From NCBI GenBank assembly GCA_937973565.1, contig CALJKQ010000046.1, forward strand, positions 1-64,000: DNA of 64,000 nucleotides, written 5' to 3'. Below the pieces are notes generated by a model. It was not told the origin of the DNA, ran no database searches, and was given only the letters and a program-made list of their open reading frames with translations. Origin of the DNA: an uncultured Saprospiraceae bacterium. GTDB lineage: Bacteria; Bacteroidota; Bacteroidia; Chitinophagales; Saprospiraceae. The translations under genes were made by a program, and so were the position numbers. Each line of letters starts with the position of its first letter. The stretch's first letter is position 1. Below, one piece after another: positions 26,539 through 36,207 of this stretch.

Positions 26539-27798
26539 TTATAGTCCAAATACCCTTTTTACCTCTTTAACCGCATCCAGTTTTTCCCATGGGAATGTCT
26601 CCACATTTACAGTTTTAACTTTGCCGGAACCGTCTTTGAATTCCAGTTTTTTCTTCTCAGGAGTTCTGCCCATGTGACCATAGGCTGCAGCCTCTGAATA
26701 GATTGGAGTACGCAGTTTGAACCTTCTTTCAATTGAGTATGGTCTCATGTCAAATACGTCCATCTGCTGAATGGTATGGGCTATTTCACCATCACTCATA
26801 TTTACCTTGGCACTGCCATAGGTATTGATGTAAATGCTGGTGGGTTTGGCAACGCCAATGGCATAAGACACCTGAACCAACACTTCATCGCAAACGCCGG
26901 CCGCAACCAGGTTTTTGGCAATGTGTCGGGTGGCATAAGCAGCTGACCTGTCAACCTTGCTGGGGTCTTTTCCGGAAAAGGCTCCTCCTCCGTGTGCTCC
27001 CTTTCCTCCGTATGTATCTACGATGATCTTTCTTCCGGTAAGTCCGGTGTCTCCGTGCGGACCGCCAATTACAAACTTGCCGGTAGGGTTGATGTGGTAG
27101 GTGATCTTGTCGTTAAACAGTTTTCTTAGCGATGGTTTGAGTTTTTTGACCACTCTTGGTATTACAATCTGTATGATGTCTGCCTTGATCTGCTTCAGCA
27201 TCGCTTCTTCTTTGCCAAAGTCGTCATGCTGCGTAGATACAACAATGGTGTCAATGCGGATCGGCTTATTGTCATCTGAATATTCAATGGTTACCTGCGA
27301 TTTGGCATCAGGCCTCAGGTACTTCATCAACTTTCCCTCTCTTCTGATGGTAGAAAGTTCCTGAAGAATCTTATGTGAAAGGTCCAGGGCAAGGGGCATG
27401 TAGTTTTCTGTTTCGCTTGTGGCATAACCAAACATCATACCCTGGTCTCCCGCACCTTGCTCTTCCTTATTTTTACGCTCAACCCCCTGGTTGATATCGG
27501 GTGATTGTTCGTGAATGGCTGAAAATATGCCGCAGGAATTGGCCTCAAACATGTATTCTGATTTGGTATAACCAATTTTCCTGATTACTTCTCTGGAGAT
27601 CTCCTGAACATCTAGATAGGTCTTTGATTTCACTTCTCCTGCCAAAACTACCTGACCTGTTGTTACCAGTGTCTCACAGGCTACTTTGGAGGAGGGGTCA
27701 AAAGCCAGAAAATGATCTACCAATGCATCGGAAATCTGATCTGCAATTTTATCCGGATGTCCTTCGGAAACGGACTCAGATGTAAATAAGTAAGGCAT
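26539..27798 (-). CDS. metK: S-adenosylmethionine synthetase
   Basis: A 419-residue methionine adenosyltransferase, making SAM from ATP and methionine. Motifs: [19 protein letters not shown] (residues 14-32), the [12 protein letters not shown] hexapeptide and the C-terminal glycine-rich [19 protein letters not shown]. Length and all binding loops are normal. A TATTTTTG -7 element lies 20 bases upstream. Confidence 0.97.
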   Translation of the reverse strand: MPYLFTSESVSEGHPDKIADQISDALVDHFLAFDPSSKVACETLVTTGQVVLAGEVKSKTYLDVQEISREVIRKIGYTKSEYMFEANSCGIFSAIHEQSPDINQGVERKNKEEQGAGDQGMMFGYATSETENYMPLALDLSHKILQELSTIRREGKLMKYLRPDAKSQVTIEYSDDNKPIRIDTIVVSTQHDDFGKEEAMLKQIKADIIQIVIPRVVKKLKPSLRKLFNDKITYHINPTGKFVIGGPHGDTGLTGRKIIVDTYGGKGAHGGGAFSGKDPSKVDRSAAYATRHIAKNLVAAGVCDEVLVQVSYAIGVAKPTSIYINTYGSAKVNMSDGEIAHTIQQMDVFDMRPYSIERRFKLRTPIYSEAAAYGHMGRTPEKKKLEFKDGSGKVKTVNVETFPWEKLDAVKEVKRVFGL

Positions 27799-27817
27799 AT
27801 TTTATTTTTTAGTGAAG

Positions 27818-27825
27818 CAAAAATA
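27818..27825 (-). promoter_or_regulatory. -7 element upstream of metK
   Basis: TATTTTTG on the minus strand matches TAnnTTTG, 20 bases before the metK ATG. A -33 TTG at the right spacing is not clear. Confidence 0.4.
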
Positions 27826-27897
27826 AGCATTTCCTCAAAATAAAATTCTTTCAAACTTCAATCCACTGCATAATATAGCAGATTGAGCCATAAAAAT

Positions 27898-28620
27898 CTA
27901 TTTTGACCAAATATTGTATTTCAGTATGCAATAGATGGCCCGAAAACCATCTTTCCAATTGATTTTTTTACCCTCCGCATAGGTCCTTCCGTAATAGGAT
28001 ATTCCCACCTCATAGATTCTAACACCTTTGAGACGTGAAATCTTGGCGGTTACCTCCGGTTCAAAACCAAAGCGATTCTCAACGAGCGTAATAGATTGAA
28101 TAACTTCAGCCCTCCACATTTTATAACAGGTTTCCATGTCTGTTAGGTTGAGATTGGTAAGGGCGTTGGAAATAAAAGTGAGAATCTTGTTGCCAATGGA
28201 ATGCCAGAAAAACAGGATTCTATGCGGTTTTCCTCCCATAAACCGGGATCCGTAAACTACATCGGCCACCTCTTCGGCAATAGGTTTGAGCAATAAATTG
28301 AATTCATTGGGGTCGTATTCAAGATCTGCATCCTGGATGACGATCACATCGCCAGTGGCTTTGGAAATACCCGTTCTCAAAGCGGCTCCTTTACCCTGGT
28401 TTTTTTCGTGCTCAAACAAAATGATGCCCGCACCGCTGTGTTGGGCTATGTAGGCTTTGAGCACATTGCCGGTATCGTCTTTGGAGGCATCGTTTACGAC
28501 GATGATTTCCTTCTCCCAGCCTTCGAGCAATTGAACGGCACCCACCTTGTCCAGGATTTTGTGTATGGTTTTGGCTTCATTGTAGGCCGGTATAACGATA
28601 GAAAGCTTTTTCAATTCCAT
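27898..28620 (-). CDS. Family 2 glycosyltransferase, dolichyl/polyprenyl-phosphate sugar synthase type
   Basis: A 240-residue GT2 enzyme with [46 protein letters not shown] (DxD metal site) and the late RNRF-like [14 protein letters not shown]. This set fits DPM1-like enzymes that load a sugar from a nucleotide sugar onto a polyprenyl phosphate at the inner membrane. There is no C-terminal membrane domain. ATG 28620 starts [15 protein letters not shown], the usual start; an in-frame ATG six codons upstream is less likely. Confidence 0.92.
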   Translation of the reverse strand: MELKKLSIVIPAYNEAKTIHKILDKVGAVQLLEGWEKEIIVVNDASKDDTGNVLKAYIAQHSGAGIILFEHEKNQGKGAALRTGISKATGDVIVIQDADLEYDPNEFNLLLKPIAEEVADVVYGSRFMGGKPHRILFFWHSIGNKILTFISNALTNLNLTDMETCYKMWRAEVIQSITLVENRFGFEPEVTAKISRLKGVRIYEVGISYYGRTYAEGKKINWKDGFRAIYCILKYNIWSK

Positions 28621-28796
28621 TTTTTTACTGAGCCGCAAAAATAGTCCTTTTATCCCTGTTTTCCGTTGGATTGTGGTGGATTATGTCGGGAAAAAAGACT
28701 TCTATGAGGCAGGTCAGTAGCGTTTTTTTCAATTTTATGATCTTTTTATGCCCTTCCTTGTTAATTTTGCGGCCATTTCAACCCAAAATACCAGGC

Positions 28797-29888
28797 ATGA
28801 ATTTTGTAAAACTTCGCATCCACAAAATCCAGTTGGAAACCGCTGATACCATTTCAGTGTTTTTTGACGTCCCCTCTGAACTCAAAAATCAATTTGAATA
28901 CGTTCCGGGACAATACCTTACGCTACGGGCAAATGTCAATGGCAGTGAAGTAAGGAGGGCATACAGCATCTCCAGCGCACCTCACGATGCCAATATTGGT
29001 GTTACCATTAAAAGAATTGCAGGGGGCAAACTCTCTACTTTTATCCACAGCAACTGGAAGGCAGGAGATGTGGTTGAAGTGGCGGCACCCGAGGGCAATT
29101 TTATCCTCCACACAGACCACGATAAAAAGAGAAAACACTGTTTTATAGCAGCCGGATCGGGCATTACCCCCATTGTATCCATGGTCAAAACCCTGCTCGA
29201 AGAGGAGCCGATGAGTCAGGCCATTTTGCTATACGGCAGCCGAGATGAAAAAAACATAATCTTCAAAGAAACCCTTGATGCTCTCGAACTGAAATACGAG
29301 GGTCAACTGAAAGTGGTACACACGTTGAGTTCACCGGTAAAACAGTCAGAACCCGGCTTGAAAGGAATATTCAAAAAAGCAAAAACTACCTGGAAAGGGG
29401 AGACTGGTCGTATATCCAAAGAAAAAATAGACGCTTTTGTAAAAGCCAATATCCTTCCCGATAGCAATACCACCCAATATTACCTCTGTGGTCCGGGTGA
29501 TTTGATAGGCAATGCGGAAAAGGTTCTGGAAAAATTGGGAGTCGAAAAATCACGCATTCACCGCGAATTTTTCTCTACTCCGGCAGAATGTGGCAATGCC
29601 GTTGCTGGTAGTGCCTCACACGTAAAAGTGCACCTCAATGGCAAGGTGATTGAGATGGATGTGGATGGCAAAAAACCCATTCTCGACGAACTCATTGCCA
29701 GAAAAAAGAACCCGCCTTATAGTTGCACAAGCGGAGCCTGCTCTTCCTGCATGGCCAAAACCATCAGCGGAGAAGTAAAAATGGATGCTTGTTACGCCCT
29801 GGATGAAGAGGAACTCAAAAAAGGATACATCCTCACCTGCCAGGCAAAACCGGTTTCAACGGAGTTGGAAATTACGTACGACGTTTAA
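28797..29888 (+). CDS. FAD/NAD(P)- and 2Fe-2S-dependent oxidoreductase (PaaE-like ferredoxin reductase)
   Basis: A 363-residue single-chain reductase: FAD domain (RRAYSISSAP, GKLSTFI), NAD(P) domain (AAGSGITPIVSM, YLCGPGDLI) and a C-terminal plant-type ferredoxin domain whose cluster ligands are C-x4-C-x2-C (CTSGACSSC) plus a later Cys (ILTC). It passes electrons from NAD(P)H to an oxygenase or other acceptor, as in the phenylacetyl-CoA epoxidase reductase PaaE; the partner is not in this window. ATG 28797 is chosen over upstream in-frame starts because residues before it are non-homologous and cross the intergenic region. Confidence 0.93.
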   Translation: MNFVKLRIHKIQLETADTISVFFDVPSELKNQFEYVPGQYLTLRANVNGSEVRRAYSISSAPHDANIGVTIKRIAGGKLSTFIHSNWKAGDVVEVAAPEGNFILHTDHDKKRKHCFIAAGSGITPIVSMVKTLLEEEPMSQAILLYGSRDEKNIIFKETLDALELKYEGQLKVVHTLSSPVKQSEPGLKGIFKKAKTTWKGETGRISKEKIDAFVKANILPDSNTTQYYLCGPGDLIGNAEKVLEKLGVEKSRIHREFFSTPAECGNAVAGSASHVKVHLNGKVIEMDVDGKKPILDELIARKKNPPYSCTSGACSSCMAKTISGEVKMDACYALDEEELKKGYILTCQAKPVSTELEITYDV

Positions 29889-29892
29889 AGGC

Positions 29893-31821
29893 TTATCTGC
29901 TTACTACAAAGTGGCTCGACTTGCTGCCTGTGGTTGTTTTGATTTTTGCCACATACAAACCGGCCGGCCAATCACTTACTTTGAGTTGAAGGTGCCCTTC
30001 CTGGTTCTTTCCACCTGAAACAATCCTGCCCAAAGCATCAACAATTGCATACTCAAAACCTGGGTTGGAAAGGATGTTTACCATTTGTCCTGTAGGATTG
30101 GGATAAACCTGCGTCACTATGGATGGGTCGTCTGTGCCCACAATTTCTGATCGGATTACCGAATTTTTGGCCGATAATATCCACAAATCCGGATCAAATT
30201 CTATGCTGTCTACCCAATCTACGCCACTCAATTCAAATACCTGACCGGAATAAAGATGGTCCAATCTAACCATGCTGTCTCTGGTTGCACCAATAAGTCG
30301 AATCGGCACAGGCATTTCAAAAAAATCTACCTTTGGATGCGAAGTTTCCTGATTGATTTGCAGTACCAAACCTTTTTCGGTGGGCTGCCACAAAACGGTA
30401 TAAGATGGATAACCTTCTCCTGTGTACCAGTCGTTAAAAAAACCGGTCAGGTCCTTTTGCCCTTCTTCTTCAAGGTGAAATTTAAGGCTTTCGGTGGTGC
30501 CAAAATTGTATTGTTTGTCATTGAGATAAGCTCTGAGTCCGGCAAAAAATGCCTCATCTCCCAATACCCATCTGAGCATATGTAAAACATACGAGCCTTT
30601 GTTGTAAGATAGGCGACCGCTGAATATTCTGTTGATATTGGTAGGATCGTTGACCCTTACTGAGCCCCCGGCCTGTGAGGTGACACTGGAGATTTTGGAT
30701 TGTTGCCATTGGCGGAAAGACAAAACACCCTGGATTCTTCTTCTGGCCAACCCTTCCAGATAAGTGGCAAATCCTTCATTCAGCCAAATGTCTTCCCAAC
30801 TGCCGCATGTCACCATATCTCCAAACCACTGGTGCGCCAATTCATGTGCCAGTAAACTAAACCCATAATTAATCACATAACTTGCTGTCTGGTGCTCCAT
30901 ACCGCCACCCCAGCCAAACTGCACATGGCCGTATTTTTCTGCATGGAACGGATAGCTTACAAATAGGGAGTCAAAATAAGCCAACACATCTACCAGGGCG
31001 GCAGTACCTGATCTGGCGTCATTGATGTTTTCGGGATATACATAGTTGTCCATTGGCAGGTGTGTGCCGTTGGAAAGCTTTACCGTGTCTGCATAGTGCT
31101 CATAGTTGGTAACAGCTATTGCTACAAGATAAGGTGCAATGGCATATCGGTGTCTCCAGTGGTAGGTCTTTGTTGCGTTGTCGTTGTTTGTGGTATTTAC
31201 CAATAAACCGTTGCTGATGGCTTTGTAGACATCGGGGGTGGTAATGTGTACATCAATGGAGTCAATTTTATCTGTCAGCCCATTTTTACAAGGCCACCAA
31301 TCCCTGGCACCAAAAGGTTCCGAAAGGGTCCAAATTACAGGAGTTCCGCTGTGGTTGTCTTTTATAAAGGATCCGAGACCTCCGGAAGCAGGTGCTCCGT
31401 GATAATAAAAATCAATCTGATAAAACTGGCCTTTGGCCAAAGATGTGCCGGGGTAAATGTTTACTTTGAAGTCGCCTTCTCGTGCAAATTCTATGCGTCG
31501 ACCTTCATTGGTAATGCTATCAATAACCAAGTCCTTGCCCAATTCGAGCGAAAAACCGTCAACCACCTCTTCTGTTGTGATGAAGGAAATTTGAGCCCTT
31601 CCTGAAATTTGATAAACAGCCGGATCTATCTTCCAGTCAAAATCATAGTGAATCAAGTCTATTCGCTGATCATCTTCTCTGCCTGCGTCATTGAGTAGAT
31701 CCTCATGATGTGCCAATAAGCCGGCCTTGTTGCAGTGGTCAAATTCATGGTGATAATCGCTTTGGCCGAAAACAAAACTCGTGGCTACGAAGGAGAGTAA
31801 AGCAGAAAAGAATAAACGCAT
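29893..31821 (-). CDS. M1 family zinc metallopeptidase with T9SS sorting domain
   Basis: A 642-residue secreted aminopeptidase-like enzyme. Signal peptide at 1-19. The substrate loop reads GGMEH where GAMEN is usual. The zinc site is HELAHQ-x17-NEG, as in HELAHQWFGDMVTCGSWE. The last 75 residues or so (VYPNPTGQMVNIL to AGLYVAKIKTT... FVVSR) are a type A T9SS sorting domain, so the protein is exported across the outer membrane and anchored or released. It trims peptides from N termini. It is convergent with the ferredoxin reductase gene, 4 bases apart. Confidence 0.95.
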   Translation of the reverse strand: MRLFFSALLSFVATSFVFGQSDYHHEFDHCNKAGLLAHHEDLLNDAGREDDQRIDLIHYDFDWKIDPAVYQISGRAQISFITTEEVVDGFSLELGKDLVIDSITNEGRRIEFAREGDFKVNIYPGTSLAKGQFYQIDFYYHGAPASGGLGSFIKDNHSGTPVIWTLSEPFGARDWWPCKNGLTDKIDSIDVHITTPDVYKAISNGLLVNTTNNDNATKTYHWRHRYAIAPYLVAIAVTNYEHYADTVKLSNGTHLPMDNYVYPENINDARSGTAALVDVLAYFDSLFVSYPFHAEKYGHVQFGWGGGMEHQTASYVINYGFSLLAHELAHQWFGDMVTCGSWEDIWLNEGFATYLEGLARRRIQGVLSFRQWQQSKISSVTSQAGGSVRVNDPTNINRIFSGRLSYNKGSYVLHMLRWVLGDEAFFAGLRAYLNDKQYNFGTTESLKFHLEEEGQKDLTGFFNDWYTGEGYPSYTVLWQPTEKGLVLQINQETSHPKVDFFEMPVPIRLIGATRDSMVRLDHLYSGQVFELSGVDWVDSIEFDPDLWILSAKNSVIRSEIVGTDDPSIVTQVYPNPTGQMVNILSNPGFEYAIVDALGRIVSGGKNQEGHLQLKVSDWPAGLYVAKIKTTTGSKSSHFVVSR

Positions 31822-31903
31822 GTTACCTGATTTAATGCAAATGTAAAGCTTTTACCGCAAAATGCCCTTTCAAATCTTGTCGGCTGGGATCTAAAAAACA
31901 AAA

Positions 31904-31927
31904 AAGGCCGACAAAATTGCCGGCCTT
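31904..31927 (-). terminator. Terminator of the repeat lipoprotein gene
   Basis: AAGGCCG and CGGCCTT arms with a 10-base loop, followed on the minus strand by TTTTTGTTTTTT, 17 bases after the stop at 31945. Confidence 0.75.
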
Positions 31928-31944
31928 AATGAGCTTTTAAATCT

Positions 31945-32601
31945 CTATTTACAGTCTCTCTTTATCTGAGCAAGTTCTTCTCTGCTATTGACAGTTACCT
32001 GGCTTCCGTCTTCCATCGTAATGGTAAGCGGGTATACCAATACCGGTCTGATGACAGCGGTGGGGTTGGCTTTTTTCCAGGCCCTGAGTGCAAGTTTCAT
32101 GTCTTTGGGAGTAACATAGCTTACAATGCTGCCATCCGGATATTCAACAGACAGGGGAAAGTTGAGCTTGAAACAAGGCAGTCCGTTTCCATCACCATTC
32201 AAAACACACTCTCTCCTCAATTGAAGCAATTCCAACAAAGAGTCTACAGTGACCGTTTCTCCATCCGCAGTGATGACTTCAATGGGATATACAAATTGTG
32301 GTCTTACAATCGGTTTGCCTTTGGGCACGTTGTGTTGTTTTCTCCATTCTTTGATGGCATTTTTTAAACTGATGTAACTATCTACTTCTACCTGTTCGCC
32401 GGTAGAAAATTCAATAGTAACCGGGAATACCAATTCAAAACAACCCCCTCTGCCTGTCCTGGTCTGGGCTTCGAGGTTTTGTACAGATTCGTTTACAAAG
32501 TTTTCGATGTCTGCTTCTGAAGCAGCTTCGTCTTTGGTGCAGCTGGTAAAGGCAAGGGTAAATAAGATGAGCGACAGCATCCAAATCATTGATCTTTTCA
32601 T
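31945..32601 (-). CDS. Lipoprotein with two tandem ~75-residue repeats
   Basis: A 218-residue lipoprotein: signal peptide with lipobox FTSC (Cys about residue 21), then two related copies. Copy A runs CFELVFPVTIEFSTGEQVEV... IVRPQFVYPIEVITADGETVTVDSLLELLQLRREC, copy B runs CFKLNFPLSVEYPDGSIVSY... VIRPVLVYPLTITMEDGSQVTVNSREELAQIKRDC. Each copy begins and ends with Cys and contains two F/Y-P-[IVL]-x-[IV] strands followed by a D/S-G turn, so the unit may be a four-fold repeat. It has its own terminator. The function is unknown; outer-membrane or surface exposure is inferred. Confidence 0.8.
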   Translation of the reverse strand: MKRSMIWMLSLILFTLAFTSCTKDEAASEADIENFVNESVQNLEAQTRTGRGGCFELVFPVTIEFSTGEQVEVDSYISLKNAIKEWRKQHNVPKGKPIVRPQFVYPIEVITADGETVTVDSLLELLQLRRECVLNGDGNGLPCFKLNFPLSVEYPDGSIVSYVTPKDMKLALRAWKKANPTAVIRPVLVYPLTITMEDGSQVTVNSREELAQIKRDCK

Positions 32602-32863
32602 GGTATTATTTTTTGTTTGTTACGCTCCTTTGATGGCGGTAATGAAAAAGGGTTTAATGTGCGTTTAAAAAAAGTTACAAATAAAATTGTGATTTAATTC
32701 TTTTTAAAATCTCCCCATTGGTTAAGATGGAATAAGGAATCTTTGATATATATGATATGCTGCATGGTCGGGTGCACATCATTTAAAGCACACTAACATC
32801 ATTTTGTTGGACCTTATCCGGGATAGGATCTTTTACATTTGGGTGTAGAGTAGTAGCTCTCTT

Positions 32864-33241
32864 TCAAAACCAAAGTTCACTCTCGTCACCGGGTTCTCCG
32901 TGATAGTTGAGGGTTATTTCCTCGCCGGCTTCTATATCTCTTATGGCTTCAATATCGATGGTTTGATTTTCCAGATCGAGAATAAAATTGGCATTCGGGT
33001 GTAACTCATGGTTGTACAGTGAGCCGTATCCAAGAGCAATGGCGCAGTCATCTAATTTTTCACCCCACAAAAAATAGTAATCGTGTAGTATAGATTTGTG
33101 AATGATAGGCAACTCTCTGGCCGGAATAATTATCACAGGGCACACTTCAATGACATCACCCTCCTTCAAAGGAGCGGCTGTAAAGACACCTCTGCCCCGA
33201 TCTCCGGTATCCGCAATGTACAATGAGGGGGCCCTTTGCAT
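32864..33241 (-). CDS. SET-domain protein (putative protein-lysine methyltransferase)
   Basis: A compact 125-residue SET domain: DRGRGVFTAAPLKEGDVIE (N-terminal SET-N), YGSLYNHELHPNANF (the NH motif of the SAM site) and GEEITLNYHG (catalytic Tyr). It should bind SAM; the target protein is unknown. The start is 1 base after the glutaredoxin-like gene stop, so they are probably co-transcribed. Bacterial stand-alone SET proteins are fairly common in Bacteroidota. Confidence 0.88.
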   Translation of the reverse strand: MQRAPSLYIADTGDRGRGVFTAAPLKEGDVIEVCPVIIIPARELPIIHKSILHDYYFLWGEKLDDCAIALGYGSLYNHELHPNANFILDLENQTIDIEAIRDIEAGEEITLNYHGEPGDESELWF

Positions 33242-33242
33242 T

Positions 33243-33872
33243 TCAGGGTTTTAATTCTGCCAGAAAGGCCTTGATGTCCATGTTGTAGTGAGCCTTACCA
33301 TTGACCATGATCACCGGTGTCTGAACGCTGGTGGCATTAAAGCCGCTTTCCATCAGCACCTGCCACATGTATTTCTGATCTGCTTCGTCTTTCGAAATAT
33401 TGAGCTCCCGGTAAGGTATCTTTTTTTCATTCAGGTAATTGATGGCATACTGGCATTTGCCACATCCATCTTTGCTAAATACCACAATGCCCTTTTTTAG
33501 CTCCGGACGATCTTGTGGACCCATGGTCACTTTGCTTCCGGTACCGGTAATAACAGGCCCCGCCGGTGCTGCTGCTTTTTTATAGGTTTTGTAGGAGACA
33601 CTATAATTGGAATTGCCCGAAGGATCGAGCGTTAGCTTAATCAAAAACTTTTTTTCATAGGATCGCAAATCAACCTTGGCCGGCAAGGGTACGTTGCAGG
33701 TAAAGCCCGTGCCTTCTATATTGATTTCAACAGTCATCGCATCCCGTACATTGTTTTTGGCATAGTAGGTCACTTCATTCCCCATTTCGGATTTCAAAAG
33801 ATCAACGTCGTTCTTCTGCGCGAAGAGGCATTGACTTGAAAGAACAGCAAGGAATAACAAAAGCTTTCTCAT
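33243..33872 (-). CDS. Exported protein with C-terminal glutaredoxin-like domain
   Basis: A 209-residue protein: signal peptide (KLLLFLAVLSSQCLFAQ), a beta-rich middle part (TYYAKNNVRDAMTVEINIEG) and a glutaredoxin domain from about residue 125 with a CxxC (FSKDGCGKCQYAINYL) and the TPVIMVNG cis-Pro loop. It probably catalyses thiol-disulfide exchange in the periplasm. ATG 33872 starts the signal peptide; the in-frame ATG five codons upstream is less likely. Confidence 0.88.
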   Translation of the reverse strand: MRKLLLFLAVLSSQCLFAQKNDVDLLKSEMGNEVTYYAKNNVRDAMTVEINIEGTGFTCNVPLPAKVDLRSYEKKFLIKLTLDPSGNSNYSVSYKTYKKAAAPAGPVITGTGSKVTMGPQDRPELKKGIVVFSKDGCGKCQYAINYLNEKKIPYRELNISKDEADQKYMWQVLMESGFNATSVQTPVIMVNGKAHYNMDIKAFLAELKP

Positions 33873-34028
33873 CTTATAAATTAGCATGCAAAAATATTAC
33901 TTTTTATAGGCACCGGCCTCATAAATGATAACGTAAAATCGCGGTTTTGGTATCTTTTTAACACTCATTGTTTTCAAATGAAAGCCAGAGCCCTTGCCCC
34001 GCTTCACCTTTTTCAATACTTTTGCCAC

Positions 34029-34373
34029 ATGAGTAAAACAGAAAGTTTTATAGCCCTCAAAGAAGAGTTGCAGCCTTATGCCAAAGTGTTGGGCAGCGCG
34101 GCCGATGTCATCCGTGACCAGGACGTCTCCAAATATCCTGTCTTTGTAGCCCACCAGCAGGAAGTGGCCATCGGTCTGCCTCTCATAGAAAAAGAGAAAA
34201 ACGGTGGAAATTGGAACATCCATGCCTCAACCCTGGAAGAATTTGCGGCTAAAAACCTGATTTTTGATGAAAAAATCAACGATTTCATCCAAACCTACAA
34301 GGATCCGGACGCTTTTGTCTGTGTTTTTGTACTCAGCGAACTGGGGGCCAATTTTGTGTTCCTTCCCCGATAA
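34029..34373 (+). CDS. Small conserved-looking cytoplasmic protein, function unknown
   Basis: A 114-residue protein with no signal or membrane segment: MSKTESFIALKEELQPYAKVLG, YPVFVAHQQEVAIGLPLIE, NGGNWNIHASTLEEFAAKNLIF and a VCVFVLSELGANFVFLPR end. ATG 34029 is preferred over in-frame ATG 33978 because the upstream residues are compositionally odd. I do not recognise a named domain. It converges on the symporter gene, 2 bases from its stop. Confidence 0.75.
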   Translation: MSKTESFIALKEELQPYAKVLGSAADVIRDQDVSKYPVFVAHQQEVAIGLPLIEKEKNGGNWNIHASTLEEFAAKNLIFDEKINDFIQTYKDPDAFVCVFVLSELGANFVFLPR

Positions 34374-34375
34374 AT

Positions 34376-35896
34376 CTAAACTTCCGCTTTCTTGCTTATC
34401 ATCCACAAGCCGGCAAAGGTGAGCATGCCATTGAGGATCAAAATTTCTATGCCGAGCTTGAAGCCATGAAAGATATTACCAGACAAGGTCTTTAATCCGT
34501 CTGCCATCGTTCCGGTAAGCCCCATCTTTCCGGTAAACCACTCTGCATTGTTCACAAAGTCGAGTCCCAGTATCAATAGCGGCGAAGCAAGGCAAATCCA
34601 AATCACCGCCTTATCTTTTACCTTTCTTTGGGTAAAGATGCCAAAGGCAAACAAGCCCAGCAGTGGACCATAAGTGTAGCCGGCCAGTTTCAGGATTACG
34701 TCGATGATAGACTTGTCATTGATCCATTTAAATACCATAACACACAAGAAAAACAATAGAGCAAAACTGAGGTGAACCGTCCACCGGGTCTTTTTCTTTT
34801 CTGCTTCCGTCCAATCCTCCCGGTTTTTAATATTGAGCAAATCAATGCAAAAGGAAGATGTCAGCGCCGTAAGTGCCCCATCCGCACTGGGAAACAAAGC
34901 AGAAATGAGACCTATGATAAATACCACCCCAATGATGGGAGAAAGATAGCCCCCAAGTGCAATACCCGGAAACAGATCGTCTCCTTTCAAATCCAGCCCT
35001 TTTTCTTGTGCATACAAATGCAGCAATCCTCCCATGACCAAAAATAAAAAGTTGACAATCAGCAACACCGTAGCAAGGGTAAACATGTTTTTACGAGAGT
35101 CTGTAAGGGTTTTAACACTGATGTTCTTCTGCATCATTTCCTGATCCAGTCCGGTCATGGCTATGGTGATAAATGCCCCTCCCAGTATTTGTTTGAGAAA
35201 GAAAGAAGTGGAGTTAACGTCAAAATTGAATACCTGTGTAAGACCCGTTTCTCCCAGCTTCGTCACCGCCGCACCAAAGCTGAGATCCATCTGATTCAAT
35301 ATGGCAGAAATGCACACCACCAATCCCAGCAACATAAACGAGGTCTGCAAGGTATCTGTGTACACGATGGTTTTTACCCCCCCTTCAACGGTATACAACA
35401 ATATAAGCAACAAAATCACGGCCGCAGTCACCCCAAACGATACACCCATCTTGTCGAGAATAAACAGCTGAAGAATATTGACCACCAGGTACATCCTCGC
35501 CGTTGCCCCAAGCGTTCGTGAAATGATAAAAAAGATAGCCCCGGTCCTGTAAGAAACCCCTCCGAACCTTTGATTCAAGTAATTATAAATAGACGTAAGA
35601 TTCAATCGGTAGTAAAGTGGCAGCAATATGAACATCACCGCCATATAACCCAGAAAATATCCAATTACCACCTGGTAATACTGAAAGCCTGCCGCTCCTA
35701 CAGTTCCCGGCACACTTACAAAGGTAACGCCACTCAAAGAGGTGCCCACCATTCCAAAGGCCACCAACACCCAGTTGCTGTTTTTATTGCCTATAAAAAA
35801 AGATTCATTATTAGAATTCCTGGATGTACGCCACGCTACAAGAAGCAACATAGCAAAATAAGACAACACAAATGAAAACAATAACTGTGGCGACAT
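34376..35896 (-). CDS. Sodium:solute symporter family protein
   Basis: A 506-residue SSS-family transporter with about 13 membrane helices. Typical blocks are GNKNSNWVLVAFGMVGTSLSG, IYNYLNQRFGG, the TMLVV-like TVEGGVKTIVYTDTLQ, and GLISALFPSADGALTALTSSF. It imports a small solute with Na+. The substrate (sugar, amino acid or organic acid) cannot be inferred. It stands alone. Confidence 0.92.
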   Translation of the reverse strand: MSPQLLFSFVLSYFAMLLLVAWRTSRNSNNESFFIGNKNSNWVLVAFGMVGTSLSGVTFVSVPGTVGAAGFQYYQVVIGYFLGYMAVMFILLPLYYRLNLTSIYNYLNQRFGGVSYRTGAIFFIISRTLGATARMYLVVNILQLFILDKMGVSFGVTAAVILLLILLYTVEGGVKTIVYTDTLQTSFMLLGLVVCISAILNQMDLSFGAAVTKLGETGLTQVFNFDVNSTSFFLKQILGGAFITIAMTGLDQEMMQKNISVKTLTDSRKNMFTLATVLLIVNFLFLVMGGLLHLYAQEKGLDLKGDDLFPGIALGGYLSPIIGVVFIIGLISALFPSADGALTALTSSFCIDLLNIKNREDWTEAEKKKTRWTVHLSFALLFFLCVMVFKWINDKSIIDVILKLAGYTYGPLLGLFAFGIFTQRKVKDKAVIWICLASPLLILGLDFVNNAEWFTGKMGLTGTMADGLKTLSGNIFHGFKLGIEILILNGMLTFAGLWMISKKAEV

Positions 35897-35959
35897 ATTC
35901 TTTACTTTGGTTGGGTGAAGATACTGAAATGTGTGGGTTTGGCAATACGATGGACTTTG

Positions 35960-36149
35960 TTCAATACGCTGCGCTCAGGTCAATACGCTACGCTTAGTGC
36001 AATACGCTGCGCTTAGGTCAATACGCTACGCTTAGTGCAATACGCTGCGCTTAGGTCAATATGCTACGCTTAGTGCAATACGCTGCGCTTAGTGCAATAC
36101 GCTTCGCTCGGGTCAATATGCTTCGCTCAGGTCAATACGCTGCGCTTAG
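35960..36149. repeat. Tandem array of ten 19-bp repeats
   Basis: Ten contiguous 19-mers of the type GTCAATACGCTACGCTTAG, alternating in part with TGCAATACGCTGCGCTTAG (units start at 35960, 35979, 35998 and so on to 36131). Variation is confined to a few positions. There are no spacers, so it is not CRISPR. It lies between the symporter and prfA and directly precedes the heptanucleotide array. Confidence 0.9.
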
Positions 36150-36207
36150 GTCAATTGTATAAAATGCCTCACAAGTCCCAAATTAACCCATGTAAGTTAC
36201 AAAACGT

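Noticed and set aside
35960..36149. CRISPR array
   Set aside because: Units are contiguous 19-mers without spacers, and no cas genes are in the window.
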